Assembly (NCBI RefSeq): GCF_001305595.1
Contig: NZ_CP012403.1
Location: 518,501-582,500, forward strand
Length of the DNA: 64,000 nucleotides
Direction of reading: 5' to 3'
From: Azospirillum thiophilum
Lineage (GTDB): Bacteria; Pseudomonadota; Alphaproteobacteria; Azospirillales; Azospirillaceae
The notes under the pieces are model-generated. The model saw only the letters and a list, made by a program, of their open reading frames with translations, searched no databases and had not been told where the DNA came from. The translations under genes and the position numbers were made by a program. Below, in pieces: positions 7,161-15,395 of the stretch (its first letter is position 1; each line of letters starts with the position of its first letter).

Positions 7161-9620
7161 TCACTGCCTCCCCAGCAGGTCGCCGAGCGCAAGGCTGAGC
7201 TGGCGCGGGGTGACCGGCTTGTGGATGATGCCCAGCCCATGGGCGGCGGCGTCGCGTTCGCAGTCGGGACCGGTCTCGCCGGTCAGGATCACGCCCGGCA
7301 CGGTGGGCCCGCCGCCTCCCTCGAACAGGCCGCGGATACGGGAAATCGCTTCGGTTCCATAGCGGCCCTCGCGCAGGCGGTAGTCGGCGACGATCACGTC
7401 GGGCCGGCGGCCGGAGCGCTCCAGCGCCTCCACCGCCTTTTCGGCGGATCCTGCGACCAGCACCTCGTAGCCCCATTCGCGGAAGATCGTCTCCAGCCCC
7501 AGCAGCACGATGGCGTCGTCGTCGATCACCACGGCGAAACGGCCTCGGCCGGCGGTCGCCGCCTCCGCCGGGGTCATGGGCCGCTCGACGGTCCGGCCGA
7601 GCGGCAGGGCGATGACGAAGGCGGTGCCCTCGCCCGGCCTGGACTGGACGTCGACGGGATGGTTCAGCAGTTGCGACAGCCGCCGCACGATGGCCAGCCC
7701 CAACCCCAGCCCGCGGTTGCGGTCGCGTTCCGGGTTGCCGACCTGATGGAACTCCTCCCAGATGCGTTCCAGATGGTCGGGCGGAATGCCGATGCCGGTG
7801 TCGCGGACCTCGATCAGCAGACGCCCGCCGGCCCGCCGGCATTCGATGTCGATCCGCCCGCTCTCGGTGTAGCGCAGCGCGTTCTCCACCAGGTTGCGCA
7901 CCATGCGGGTCAACAGGGTGCGGTCGGTGCGGGCGGCGGCGTTGCAGGCCGACACCCGCAGCTCCAGCCCCTTGGCCGCCGCCACCGGACGGTAGGAGGC
8001 GGCGATGTGGTCGAACAGCGGGACGATGGGGACATCCTCGATGTTCGGCTGCACCACGCCGGCATCCAGCCGGGACATGTCCAGCAGGCTGTCCAGCAAC
8101 TCCTTCAGCGCGTCGAGCCCGCGGCCGAGATGCAACAGCGCGTTCGCCCCCTGGGGGCCCTGCACGTGCGGCTTCAGCACATCGACGAACAGCAGCAGCG
8201 CCTGCAGCGGCTGCCGCAGATCGTGGCTGGCGGCGGCCAGGAACTTGCCCTTGGCCCGGTCGGCCGCCTCCGCCCTCTCCTTCGCCAGCATCAGCGCCTG
8301 CTGCGCCTGCCGGCGGGCGGTGATGTCGCGGAAATAGACCGACAGCCCGTCGGAGCTGGGGTAGACGCTGATTTCGATCCAACGGCCCAGGACGGGAGAC
8401 CTCACCTCCACCGTCATCTCGCGCCCTTCGCGCGCGGCCTGCCTCTGTGCCTCCAGCGATTCGCTGCCCAACGCCTTGGGGAAGGCCTCCCACAGGCGGC
8501 GGCCCAGCAGGGTGTCGCGCGACCGGCCCCAGAGCTGTTCGGCCTTGCGGTTGATGTAGGTGAAGCGCCAGTCGTGATCCACGGCGTAGAAGGCGTCGCT
8601 GATGCTCTCCAGGATCATGACCGCCCGCTCATGGGAGGCGCGCGCCTCGTCCTCCGCCCGCTTGCGGGTGGTGATGTCGCGGAAAAAGCAACCGACCCCC
8701 TCCGGTGTCGCCAGGCAACGGATTTCCAGCCACAGGGTGGTGTCTTCGCCGTCGAACCGCTTTTCGATGGAGGTCGGCACCCGCTCCGTCATCGTCTTGC
8801 GGCACATCGCCTCCAGATCCGATCCGGAGAACTGGGGCCAGACTTCCCAGAGGCGGCGGCCGAGCATGGCCGACAGCGGCTGGTGGTCGAGCTGTTCGGC
8901 CCGCAGGTTCTGGTAGATCACGCGATAGTCGCGGTCGAGCGCCACCAGCGCCTCGTCGATGCTGTCCAGGATGTCGGTCGCACATTTGCGGGCATCGGCA
9001 AGCGCCTCCTCCATCCGCCGCTCGCTCGAACGGTCGTGCAGAATCCACAGGAAGCCCTCCTCGTCGCCCTGCAGCGGCAGGATGGTGAGCGCCCCCCAGA
9101 CCTCGCGGCCGTCGCGGTGGCGGAAGCTTCGTTCCTCCTGGATCCGCCCTTCGGCCAGCGCCCGCATCCCCAACGCAGCGGGGACGCCGCCGGCGACATC
9201 TTCCGGCGGAAAGAGGATGTCGACCTGCCCGCCGCACACCTCCTCCTCCATCCAGCCCAGGATGCGGACCGCGCCGGGATTCCAACTCGTCACCCGGCCG
9301 TCGGGCGTCGAGGTGAGGATGGCATGGCCGACGGCGCTGTCCAGGATGGCACGCAGCCGCCTCTCGCTGTCGGCATGGGCGGCGCGGCTGCGTTCCAGCG
9401 CCGCCAGAGCGGTGCGGAGATCCTCGTTGAGGGCGGTGACCGTCAGCAGGTCGTCGCATCCGGTGCAGGCCGCGGACAGCATCGACCGCAACCGGAGGTT
9501 CTCCTGTTCAAGCGCTTCAAGCCGCGAACCCGGTTGCACTTCCGGCCGGGCGTCTCGATCGCCCACGCCACCCTTTCGGATATCGGCGGGCTCGTTTGCA
9601 ACGAACTGCGGATCGGTCAT
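7161..9620 (-). CDS. PAS-domain hybrid sensor histidine kinase/response regulator
   Basis: An 819-residue cytoplasmic hybrid kinase with no membrane segments. Order: short coiled coil (residues ~35-85), three PAS domains (about 87-207, 215-325, 335-443), HisKA with phospho-acceptor His near 466 in SHDLRQPLQ, an HATPase with RNLVENALRYT and DTGIGIP, and a C-terminal receiver with VIDDD and the acceptor Asp near 742 in VADYRLREG. It senses a soluble or redox signal through PAS; the ligand is unknown. It has the same HDLRQP-type core as the second hybrid kinase at 61291-63267. No dedicated output regulator is next to it. Confidence 0.9.
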   Translation of the reverse strand: MTDPQFVANEPADIRKGGVGDRDARPEVQPGSRLEALEQENLRLRSMLSAACTGCDDLLTVTALNEDLRTALAALERSRAAHADSERRLRAILDSAVGHAILTSTPDGRVTSWNPGAVRILGWMEEEVCGGQVDILFPPEDVAGGVPAALGMRALAEGRIQEERSFRHRDGREVWGALTILPLQGDEEGFLWILHDRSSERRMEEALADARKCATDILDSIDEALVALDRDYRVIYQNLRAEQLDHQPLSAMLGRRLWEVWPQFSGSDLEAMCRKTMTERVPTSIEKRFDGEDTTLWLEIRCLATPEGVGCFFRDITTRKRAEDEARASHERAVMILESISDAFYAVDHDWRFTYINRKAEQLWGRSRDTLLGRRLWEAFPKALGSESLEAQRQAAREGREMTVEVRSPVLGRWIEISVYPSSDGLSVYFRDITARRQAQQALMLAKERAEAADRAKGKFLAAASHDLRQPLQALLLFVDVLKPHVQGPQGANALLHLGRGLDALKELLDSLLDMSRLDAGVVQPNIEDVPIVPLFDHIAASYRPVAAAKGLELRVSACNAAARTDRTLLTRMVRNLVENALRYTESGRIDIECRRAGGRLLIEVRDTGIGIPPDHLERIWEEFHQVGNPERDRNRGLGLGLAIVRRLSQLLNHPVDVQSRPGEGTAFVIALPLGRTVERPMTPAEAATAGRGRFAVVIDDDAIVLLGLETIFREWGYEVLVAGSAEKAVEALERSGRRPDVIVADYRLREGRYGTEAISRIRGLFEGGGGPTVPGVILTGETGPDCERDAAAHGLGIIHKPVTPRQLSLALGDLLGRQ

Positions 9621-9740
9621 CGGCGCCCAAGATAAACGAAAGTCTGATCAAGCATAGAGTGCGCAAGTCCGAAAGCCTCTGTAAACCGTCCAAAGGCAAT
9701 ATCCCGGACGATTGGAAACAGAGCGATTTCATCTTTATTA

Positions 9741-10631
9741 TTACCGCATATTGGTAATCGCCCTTACCATCGCACGCACGCCCGGATCGGGTATTTTGTC
9801 ACGGCGCAACACCAACCCAAGGGTGCGATTCAACGGCGGCGTCAAAGGCTGGACCGCAAAGCGGTTGCAGTCGCCCGGCCCTTGGACGGTGACCGCTGGC
9901 AACACCGAGCGGCCGAGCCCGGCGGCGACAAGATTCTTGATCGCCTCCACATTGCCCAACTCCATCGACGGACGCGGCTGGATACCGCCGGCCATGAACC
10001 AGCCGTCGATCACCGCCCGCATGGTGCCGCCGCGCTCGTACAGGATCAGCGCCCCGTCCGCCAGCGCTGTCGGAGTGATGCCGTCGCCTCCGGGGGCGTT
10101 GCCGGGAGCACGGGGACCGACACAGACTAGGTCCTCGCTGCACACCGGTTCGATGGACAGGCCGGCACGGGCGGCCGGCAGCGTGACCAGCGCCAGATCC
10201 AGCGAGCCGGCCTCCACCCCATCCAGGATGTCGGGCGTGTTGCCGGTGACGACGATGATCTCCAGCCCTGGATGGGCGGCGCGCAGCGCGGTCAGGAGCG
10301 GAGGCAGCCGGTAGATGCAGGCGGTGGCGCCGGTGCCGATGCGCACGCGCCCAACCTGTCCGGCACGGTGACGGCCCATGGCGGCGGTCGCCGCCTCCGC
10401 CTCGTCGCGCAGGCGGCGGATGAACGGCAGCAGGTCGCGGCCGGCGGCGGTCGGCAAGGCGCGCTTGCCCACCCGTTCGACCAGACGCACGCCGAACCGC
10501 TCCTCCAGGTTGCGGATCTGCATGCTGACCGCCGGTTGGGTCAGGCCGAGCCGGGACGCCGCCTCGGTGAAGCCGGCATGCTCGACGACGGTGGCGAAGG
10601 TGATGAGCTGGTCGAGGTTCAGGCCGCGCAT
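9741..10631 (-). CDS. LysR family transcriptional regulator
   Basis: A 296-residue LysR regulator. The start at 10631 (MRGLNLDQLITFATVVEHAGF) matches the family N-terminus; the frame stays open far upstream but that part antisenses the MFS gene. The HTH spans about residues 2-60 (FTEAASRLGLTQPAVSMQIRNLEERFG), followed by a LysR_substrate domain. It is divergent from the MFS transporter with a 75-base gap, the standard arrangement in which LysR controls the neighbour. The ligand is probably the exported or imported compound and is not identifiable here. Confidence 0.9.
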   Translation of the reverse strand: MRGLNLDQLITFATVVEHAGFTEAASRLGLTQPAVSMQIRNLEERFGVRLVERVGKRALPTAAGRDLLPFIRRLRDEAEAATAAMGRHRAGQVGRVRIGTGATACIYRLPPLLTALRAAHPGLEIIVVTGNTPDILDGVEAGSLDLALVTLPAARAGLSIEPVCSEDLVCVGPRAPGNAPGGDGITPTALADGALILYERGGTMRAVIDGWFMAGGIQPRPSMELGNVEAIKNLVAAGLGRSVLPAVTVQGPGDCNRFAVQPLTPPLNRTLGLVLRRDKIPDPGVRAMVRAITNMR

Positions 10632-10706
10632 ACCCCCAGTCTTCCTTATGATTCCGATCAGATCAATAAATTTGCCTTTTGGCCTTCCGTCCGCGACGGT
10701 TGGGGC

Positions 10707-11966
10707 ATGACGATCAACGCCCTTCCCGCCGCCAACCCCGCCCCTGCCCCGACATCGACCTGGCTCGTGCTGCTGTGCGCCAGCCGCTTCGCCACCTCGC
10801 TGTCCTTCATGGTCTATGCCGGCGCGCTCGGGCCGGCGATGCAGGCCTGGGGCATGTCGGCGGGAGAGGCCGGGTCGATCCAAGCCGCCTTCAACATCGG
10901 CTATGCCCTGTCGCTGGTGGCATCCTCCTGGTTCGCCGACAGCCTGGGCGCCCGGCGCGTCTTCCTGTGGGCCGGCTGGGCGACGGCGCTGACCGGAATC
11001 GCCTTCGCCTTCTTCGCCCGTTCGGCGGAAAGCGGGCTGCTGCTGTTCGCGCTGATGGGGCTGACCCAGGGCGGCACCTATGCCCCCTCCATCATGCTGG
11101 TGGCGCAGGGCGTGCCGGCGGACCGGCGCGGGGCGGCGGTCGGCTGGTTGCTGGGGGCCGGATCGCTGGGATATTTCGCCTCCATCGCGCTGGCCGCCGG
11201 GCTGGCGGAGCGCTTCGGCTACGAGGCCGCCTTCATCGCCTGCGGGCTGGGGCCGCTGCTGGCGATCCTGCTCGCGACGCCGGGCCTGCGCGGGCGACCG
11301 AATCTGGTCGCCGGCGGGGCTGCGCGCCGGCTGCGCGGTGCCTTCCGCTTCCTGGCCGACCGCCGCTCCTTCCTGCTGACCGCCGGCTACACCACCCATT
11401 GCTGGGAACTGCTGGGAATGTGGGCGTGGCTGCCGGCCTTCCTGACCGCCAGCCTCGCCGGGTCCGGCGGCACCGGCACCGGGGATGCGGGCATGCGTGG
11501 GCTGTGGATTGCCGGGGCCATCCATCTGTCGGGCTTCCTGTCGTCGCTGATGATGGGCCGGGCCTCCGACCGGCTGGGCCGACGGACGGTGCTGATGGCG
11601 ATGGGGCTGCTTGGGGCCGCCTGCTCCTTCACCATCGGCTGGATGGACGGGCTGCCGCTCCTCCCGGTGCTGGCCGTGGCGGCCCTCTACGGCTTTTCCG
11701 CCCTGGGCGATTCGCCCGTGCTGTCCACCGCGATGACCGAAGCGGTCGAGCCGGGCAGCCTGGGCGCCGCGCTCGCGGTGCGCTCCATCCTGGGCTTCGG
11801 GGCCGGCGGCCTGGCGCCGCTGGCGGTCGGGCTGGTGCTTGACCATGCCGCCGGGGGAGCCGGCGGGTCGGGGTGGGGCTGGGGTTTCGCGCTTCTCGGC
11901 GTTGGCGGCGGGTTGGCGACCGTCTGCGCCCTTCTCCTTCCCGCCGACCGTCCTGTCCGGAGTTGA
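10707..11966 (+). CDS. MFS transporter
   Basis: A 419-residue inner-membrane transporter with about 12 hydrophobic segments and the MFS loop motif between TM2 and TM3 (WFADSLGARRVFL), repeated in the second half as GRASDRLGRRTVLM. The family could cover drug efflux or solute uptake; the arrangement resembles sugar/cyanate-type permeases. It lies 5 bases upstream of an N-acetyltransferase gene, so the two are co-transcribed, and it is probably controlled by the divergent LysR. The acetyltransferase partner hints at resistance or detoxification, which is inference. Confidence 0.85.
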   Translation: MTINALPAANPAPAPTSTWLVLLCASRFATSLSFMVYAGALGPAMQAWGMSAGEAGSIQAAFNIGYALSLVASSWFADSLGARRVFLWAGWATALTGIAFAFFARSAESGLLLFALMGLTQGGTYAPSIMLVAQGVPADRRGAAVGWLLGAGSLGYFASIALAAGLAERFGYEAAFIACGLGPLLAILLATPGLRGRPNLVAGGAARRLRGAFRFLADRRSFLLTAGYTTHCWELLGMWAWLPAFLTASLAGSGGTGTGDAGMRGLWIAGAIHLSGFLSSLMMGRASDRLGRRTVLMAMGLLGAACSFTIGWMDGLPLLPVLAVAALYGFSALGDSPVLSTAMTEAVEPGSLGAALAVRSILGFGAGGLAPLAVGLVLDHAAGGAGGSGWGWGFALLGVGGGLATVCALLLPADRPVRS

Positions 11967-11971
11967 GTCCC

Positions 11972-12526
11972 ATGCCTGCCGACATGTCTGTCCAGACGTC
12001 CGCCATCACCGTCCGCGCCTCCACCGACGCCGACATCCCGGCCATCGCCGCGCTCTACGCCGACCATGTCCTGCACGGCACCGCCTCCTTCGAGGAGGTT
12101 CCGCCGGACGAGGCCGAGATGGCCCGCCGCCGCGCCGACATCCTGGCCCGCGGCCTGCCCTATCTGGTGGCGGAATGCGAAGGACGGCTGGCCGGCTACG
12201 CCTATGCCGGGCTTTACCGCACGCGCAGCGCCTACCGCTTCACGCTGGAGAACTCCGTCTACGTCGCCGAAGGCATGGGCCGGCGCGGCATCGGCCGGGC
12301 GCTGCTGCTGCCGCTGATCAAGGCTTGCGAGGCGGCGGGCTACCGCCGAATGGTCGCGGTGATCGGCGACAGCGCCAACCACGGCTCCATCGGCCTGCAC
12401 GGCGCCTGCGGCTTCCGTCCGGTCGGCGTGCTGCCGGCGGTCGGCTTCAAGTTCGGCCGCTGGCTGGACAGCGTCCTGATGGAACGCCCGCTGGGCGAGG
12501 GAAGCGACAGCCTGCCGACGGGATAA
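11972..12526 (+). CDS. GNAT family N-acetyltransferase, phosphinothricin-acetyltransferase type
   Basis: A 184-residue acetyl-CoA-dependent transferase starting 5 bases after the MFS stop. The PAT/Bar-type pattern is clear: VRASTDADIPAIAALYADHV at the N-terminus, ENSVYVAEGMGRRGIGRALL as the acetyl-CoA loop (Q/RxxGxG/A), and the conserved stretch GDSANHGSIGLHGACGFRPVGVL, GFKFGRWLD. Such enzymes acetylate phosphinothricin, methionine sulfoximine or related amino acids. The true substrate is not determined by sequence. Confidence 0.88.
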   Translation: MPADMSVQTSAITVRASTDADIPAIAALYADHVLHGTASFEEVPPDEAEMARRRADILARGLPYLVAECEGRLAGYAYAGLYRTRSAYRFTLENSVYVAEGMGRRGIGRALLLPLIKACEAAGYRRMVAVIGDSANHGSIGLHGACGFRPVGVLPAVGFKFGRWLDSVLMERPLGEGSDSLPTG

Positions 12527-12630
12527 GCGGTCAGTCCGCTTCTGGAACGAACCATGAAATGCAATTCTAGCCACTTGAATTCATTGGGAAATCAGCGGAA
12601 TCTAGAACCATAAGAAGCCGTTCGTGGATG

Positions 12631-12894
12631 TCACGCGGAAACGGCCTGGATGGCGAGCCCCTTGGGGCGGCGTACGAGGATAGAACCGAAGGCGACGAGG
12701 TGCTCCTTCGTCCGCTCGACGATGGCGTTCAATCGACGGTAGCGGCTGATCCAGCTGAAGGAGCGCTCCACGACCCAGGCGAGCCGGCGCAGCACATGCA
12801 CGATCCCCTTGTTGTCATGCATGTTGGCTGGCGTGGCGTCAATCGCCAACGGGATGCCGATCTTCACGCCACGGACCTTCTTGCCGCCGTCCAC
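12631..12894 (-). pseudogene. IS5 family transposase fragment
   Basis: About 87 residues remain: DGGKKVRGVKIGIPLAIDA, then LRRLAWVVERSFSWISRYRRLN, then a tail. The W-V-V-E-R-x-F-x-W-x-x-R-x-R-R-L-N block is the C-terminal catalytic region (the YREK-like segment with the third acidic residue) of IS5-type transposases. The first DDE residues and most of the protein are missing and the middle seems deleted, so it cannot be active. Confidence 0.75.
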
Positions 12895-12934
12895 GCCCCG
12901 CGCGAAGCAACCTGGGGCCGAGGGGCAGTAGCAT

Positions 12935-12977
12935 CCCGACCGCCGCGAGCCGGGACGCCCCTGCTACGAACAAGTTC
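12935..12977 (-). repeat. 43-bp repeat, island-left copy
   Basis: Read on the minus strand it begins GAACTTGTTCGTAGCAGGGG and ends GCGGCGGTCGGG. It matches 40191-40233 (plus strand) at 42 of 43 positions. Its GAACTTGTTC end faces the catabolic genes, and the IS5 fragment lies on its other side, as expected for one end of an insertion sequence. Confidence 0.8.
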
Positions 12978-13027
12978 TCAATAGCATGCTGGATCTTGGA
13001 GGCCCGAACTCCGTCCGCGTCGCCTGA

Positions 13028-13453
13028 TCAACGCTGTGGGTAGGGCGACCTCTTGCCGTCCCCGCCTCGCTGCAACACGCCGTCCAGGGTCGCCGTTCCC
13101 TCGATCACCGCGATGCCGTCGGCGTTCCTCACCCACACGGAGAACACCGGCCCCTCCGGATCTCGTCTCACGCCGCCGGAGGTCAGGACGTCCTGCTCCC
13201 GCACCGGCGCCGTGAAGCGGACGTCCAACGTCGCCCTGCCGGCCCGGTCGGGCCCGAAGGTCGCCGTCAGCGACTGCCAGATCAGGTTCAGCGACATCGT
13301 TCCGTGCGCGATGATCCCCTTCATCTCGGTCGTCTCGGCGAAGGAACGGTCGAGATGGATCGGATTGAAATCCTGCGTCGCCTCGGCGTAGGCGCGGATC
13401 CGGGCGCTGTCGACGCGCAGGGTCCGTTCGATAAGCCGGTCATCCATGCTCAT
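13028..13453 (-). CDS. MaoC-like (R)-enoyl-CoA hydratase, catalytic
   Basis: A 141-residue hot-dog protein with the hydratase-2 motif ATQDFNPIHLD (Asp28 and His33 as catalytic pair) followed by GIIAHGTMSLNL. It would hydrate a 2-enoyl-CoA in the cytoplasm. It is the last gene of the long minus-strand run, 6 bases after a second MaoC-like gene that lacks the dyad. A catalytic and a non-catalytic hot-dog subunit side by side next to DUF35 and an Ltp2-like gene resemble the ChsH1-ChsH2/Ltp2 set of actinobacterial steroid side-chain degradation, here as separate genes. Confidence 0.85.
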   Translation of the reverse strand: MSMDDRLIERTLRVDSARIRAYAEATQDFNPIHLDRSFAETTEMKGIIAHGTMSLNLIWQSLTATFGPDRAGRATLDVRFTAPVREQDVLTSGGVRRDPEGPVFSVWVRNADGIAVIEGTATLDGVLQRGGDGKRSPYPQR

Positions 13454-13459
13454 TCCCCC

Positions 13460-13849
13460 TCATCCACCCCAGATGACGCGCTTGCGCCCCCGGAACACCG
13501 GGATTCCCGTCTGGTTGCGGGTGTCCGTGGCGAATTCCAGCCAGCGTCGGCCATTGCGCTCCGCCTTGCCGGCGCAGACCAGGGTGGTCGTCAGCCGGTC
13601 GCCGAGAACCACGGCCCCCAGCATCTCGACGCCCTGGCTGGCGTGGATGTTGCCGGGAGGCCGGTCCTTCAGCAAATCCATGTAGACCCGCATCGTGACC
13701 ATCGCCGTCATGCCGGGCGGCATCGCGGGTGCCAGGGCGCGGTCGTCCGGAAAGATGGCGCACCATGTCTCCAGCGCCGCCTCGTCGAACAGCAGGCTGC
13801 CCGTCCCCACCACGTCGCCGGGCTGGAAGGTCGCGAAGCCCCGCGTCAT
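13460..13849 (-). CDS. MaoC-like hot-dog protein without catalytic dyad
   Basis: A 129-residue protein starting at 13849, where its ATG overlaps the DUF35 stop (ATGA). The fold is recognisable from the C-terminal half (GVEMLGAVVLGDRLTTTLVCAGKAERNGRRWLEFATDTRNQTG), typical of MaoC N-terminal or FAS1-like domains. The D-x-x-x-x-H dyad is replaced by PDDRALAPAMPPG. It is therefore probably the structural partner of the catalytic subunit encoded next, forming a heteromeric hydratase. By analogy this corresponds to the hot-dog part of ChsH2. Confidence 0.7.
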   Translation of the reverse strand: MTRGFATFQPGDVVGTGSLLFDEAALETWCAIFPDDRALAPAMPPGMTAMVTMRVYMDLLKDRPPGNIHASQGVEMLGAVVLGDRLTTTLVCAGKAERNGRRWLEFATDTRNQTGIPVFRGRKRVIWGG

Positions 13850-14241
13850 GACCGCAGCTCCGCCTGCGGCAGGGCCGGACCGCCGTCGGACGGCTCGAAG
13901 ACGATGCGGACGGGCGACCCGATGGCGAGGCCGGCGGCGTCGCCGTGCCGAAGATTCGTCATGATGCGGAATCCTTCCTCCAGATCCACAAGCAGGATGG
14001 CATAGGGGGCGGCGAAGGCGGGGGTCGGGGCGCGATGGACGACCGTGAAGGAATGGACCGTCCCGCACCCGCCGGAGATGCGCCACTCCAGCGTCTCGCC
14101 CCGGCATCGCCGGCAGACGCGGCCGGGCGGGAATTGGGCCTTTCCGCACTCCAGGCACTGCCGGTAGGCGAGTTCTCCGCGCTCGGCCGCCTCCCAATAG
14201 GGGCGGGTGTCTGCATTCGGAACCGGCGATGGACGGATCAT
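13846..14241 (-). CDS. DUF35 / OB-fold zinc-ribbon protein (thiolase partner)
   Basis: A 131-residue protein with a rubredoxin-like zinc ribbon (Cys29, Cys32, Cys43, Cys46) followed by the OB-fold (GTVHSFTVVHRAPTPAFAAPYAILLVDLEEGFRIMTNL). DUF35 proteins bind thiolase-fold enzymes and help hold acyl-CoA. In steroid degradation the DUF35 part of ChsH2 is required by the aldolase Ltp2. The gene starts one base after the stop of the Ltp2-like gene and overlaps the next MaoC-like gene by four bases, so the four products are made together. Confidence 0.88.
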   Translation of the reverse strand: MIRPSPVPNADTRPYWEAAERGELAYRQCLECGKAQFPPGRVCRRCRGETLEWRISGGCGTVHSFTVVHRAPTPAFAAPYAILLVDLEEGFRIMTNLRHGDAAGLAIGSPVRIVFEPSDGGPALPQAELRS

Positions 14242-14242
14242 C

Positions 14243-15394
14243 TCAGTGCCTCCCCAGCACGATGGAGCAGTGGGCGGACAGGATGCCGCCGTCACCGTGG
14301 ACGAAAGCCAGTTCGGCATCGGGAACCTGCCGGTCGCCGGCCTCGCCACGCAGCTGCTCCACCGCCTCGACGATGTGGAACATGCCCCCGGCCGCCCCCG
14401 AATGCCCGTAGGACAGCAAGCCGCCGTGGGTGTTGCAGGGCAGTTGGCCGCCATGGGTGAGCGCCCCGGCCAGCGCCGCCGGGCCGGCTGCCCCGCGCTC
14501 GAAGAAGCCCATCGATTCCAGCTCCACCAGCAGGGTGATGGTGAAGCTGTCGTAGATTTCGGCCACGTCGATGTCGGCCGGGGCGACGCCGGCCTCGCCG
14601 AAGGCGCGGGCGGCGGCCTGCTTGCAGCCGAAGCTGGTCAGGGACGGCGCGGCGACGATATGCTCGTGCGTGTGGCCCTGGCCGAGGCCCAGCACCGCGA
14701 CCGGCGGCCGGCGGAGGTCGGCCGCGGCCTCCCCCGCGCTGACGACCAGCGCGGCGCCGCCGTCCGACACCAGACAGCAATCGTGGAGGCGCAGCGGGGC
14801 GGCGATCGGGCGCGAGGACGCCACCATCTCCGGCGTCAGCAGATCCCGCCGGTGCGCCTTGGGATGGCGCATCGCGTGGGCGCGCGCGGTGACGGCGACC
14901 GCCGCCAGCGCCTCGGCCGTCACGCCGTATTCATGCATGTAACGTTGGGCCACCAGCCCGTAGGCCGCCGGCACGCTGATGCCGTAGGGGCGCTCGAACT
15001 GCGGGTGCCCGACCTCGGCCAGCGCCGCGACGGCGCCGCCCTTGGGCATGCCGGTCAACCGGTTGTCGCCGGTGACCAGCAGCACATGGCGGCATTGGCC
15101 CGACCGGACCAGGGCGGCCGCATGGGCCAGCATGATGCAGGCGGTGGCGCCGCCGGCCTGGATGGCGCTGCTGAAGGCCGGTTGCAGGCCCATGTATTCA
15201 CAGAACACCGAACTCAGCATCAGGTGCGGCTCGGTGAAGGAGTAGGCGCAGAGCACGCCGTCGACATCCTCCAGGCGAAGCCCTGCGTCCGCCACCGCCC
15301 CGCTTGCGGATTGCGCGTGGAGCGACAGGCAGCTCTCCTCCGGCAGGGCGCCGGCACGGGTGGCATGAACCCCGCTGATGACGGCCCCGGCCAT
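14243..15394 (-). CDS. Ltp2-like thiolase-fold acyl-CoA retro-aldolase (lipid-transfer-protein type)
   Basis: A 383-residue thiolase-superfamily protein. The nucleophilic Cys of thiolases (ENACxxG) is replaced by glycine (QAGGATA, about residue 82), and the C-terminal CxG becomes GDGG, so thiolysis is not expected. The usual HDCF is YDSFT (Tyr281), and Tyr329 precedes the retained His331 in LLSYGHSG. Two active-site tyrosines in place of thiolase residues are the published feature of the side-chain-cleaving aldolase Ltp2. The likely reaction is cleavage of a 3-hydroxyacyl-CoA into a ketone or aldehyde plus acetyl- or propionyl-CoA, with the DUF35 partner. Starts one base after the TetR stop. 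Confidence 0.8.
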   Translation of the reverse strand: MAGAVISGVHATRAGALPEESCLSLHAQSASGAVADAGLRLEDVDGVLCAYSFTEPHLMLSSVFCEYMGLQPAFSSAIQAGGATACIMLAHAAALVRSGQCRHVLLVTGDNRLTGMPKGGAVAALAEVGHPQFERPYGISVPAAYGLVAQRYMHEYGVTAEALAAVAVTARAHAMRHPKAHRRDLLTPEMVASSRPIAAPLRLHDCCLVSDGGAALVVSAGEAAADLRRPPVAVLGLGQGHTHEHIVAAPSLTSFGCKQAAARAFGEAGVAPADIDVAEIYDSFTITLLVELESMGFFERGAAGPAALAGALTHGGQLPCNTHGGLLSYGHSGAAGGMFHIVEAVEQLRGEAGDRQVPDAELAFVHGDGGILSAHCSIVLGRH

Positions 15395-15395
15395 A

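Larger units (their letters stand above)
12527..13027. mobile_element. decayed IS5-like element and flanking scar
   Basis: This 500-base gap has no intact gene. It contains the C-terminal part of an IS5-like transposase on the minus strand (12631-12894), and upstream of that a 43-bp sequence (12935-12977) that also occurs at 40191-40233. A possible outer end is GAAGCCGTTCGTGG at 12614-12627, which matches GAACTTGTTCGTAG at the other side in 10 of 14 positions. The element has lost its catalytic N-terminal part. Confidence 0.6.

Noticed and set aside
10632..11846. Long N-terminal extension of the LysR frame
   Set aside because: The extension is antisense to the MFS gene and has shadow composition. 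The LysR family N-terminus begins at the ATG at 10631.
12555..12600. Short AT-rich stretch with GAATTC as a promoter for a gene at 12.6 kb
   Set aside because: No intact gene follows on the plus strand; the only coding trace is the transposase fragment on the other strand.
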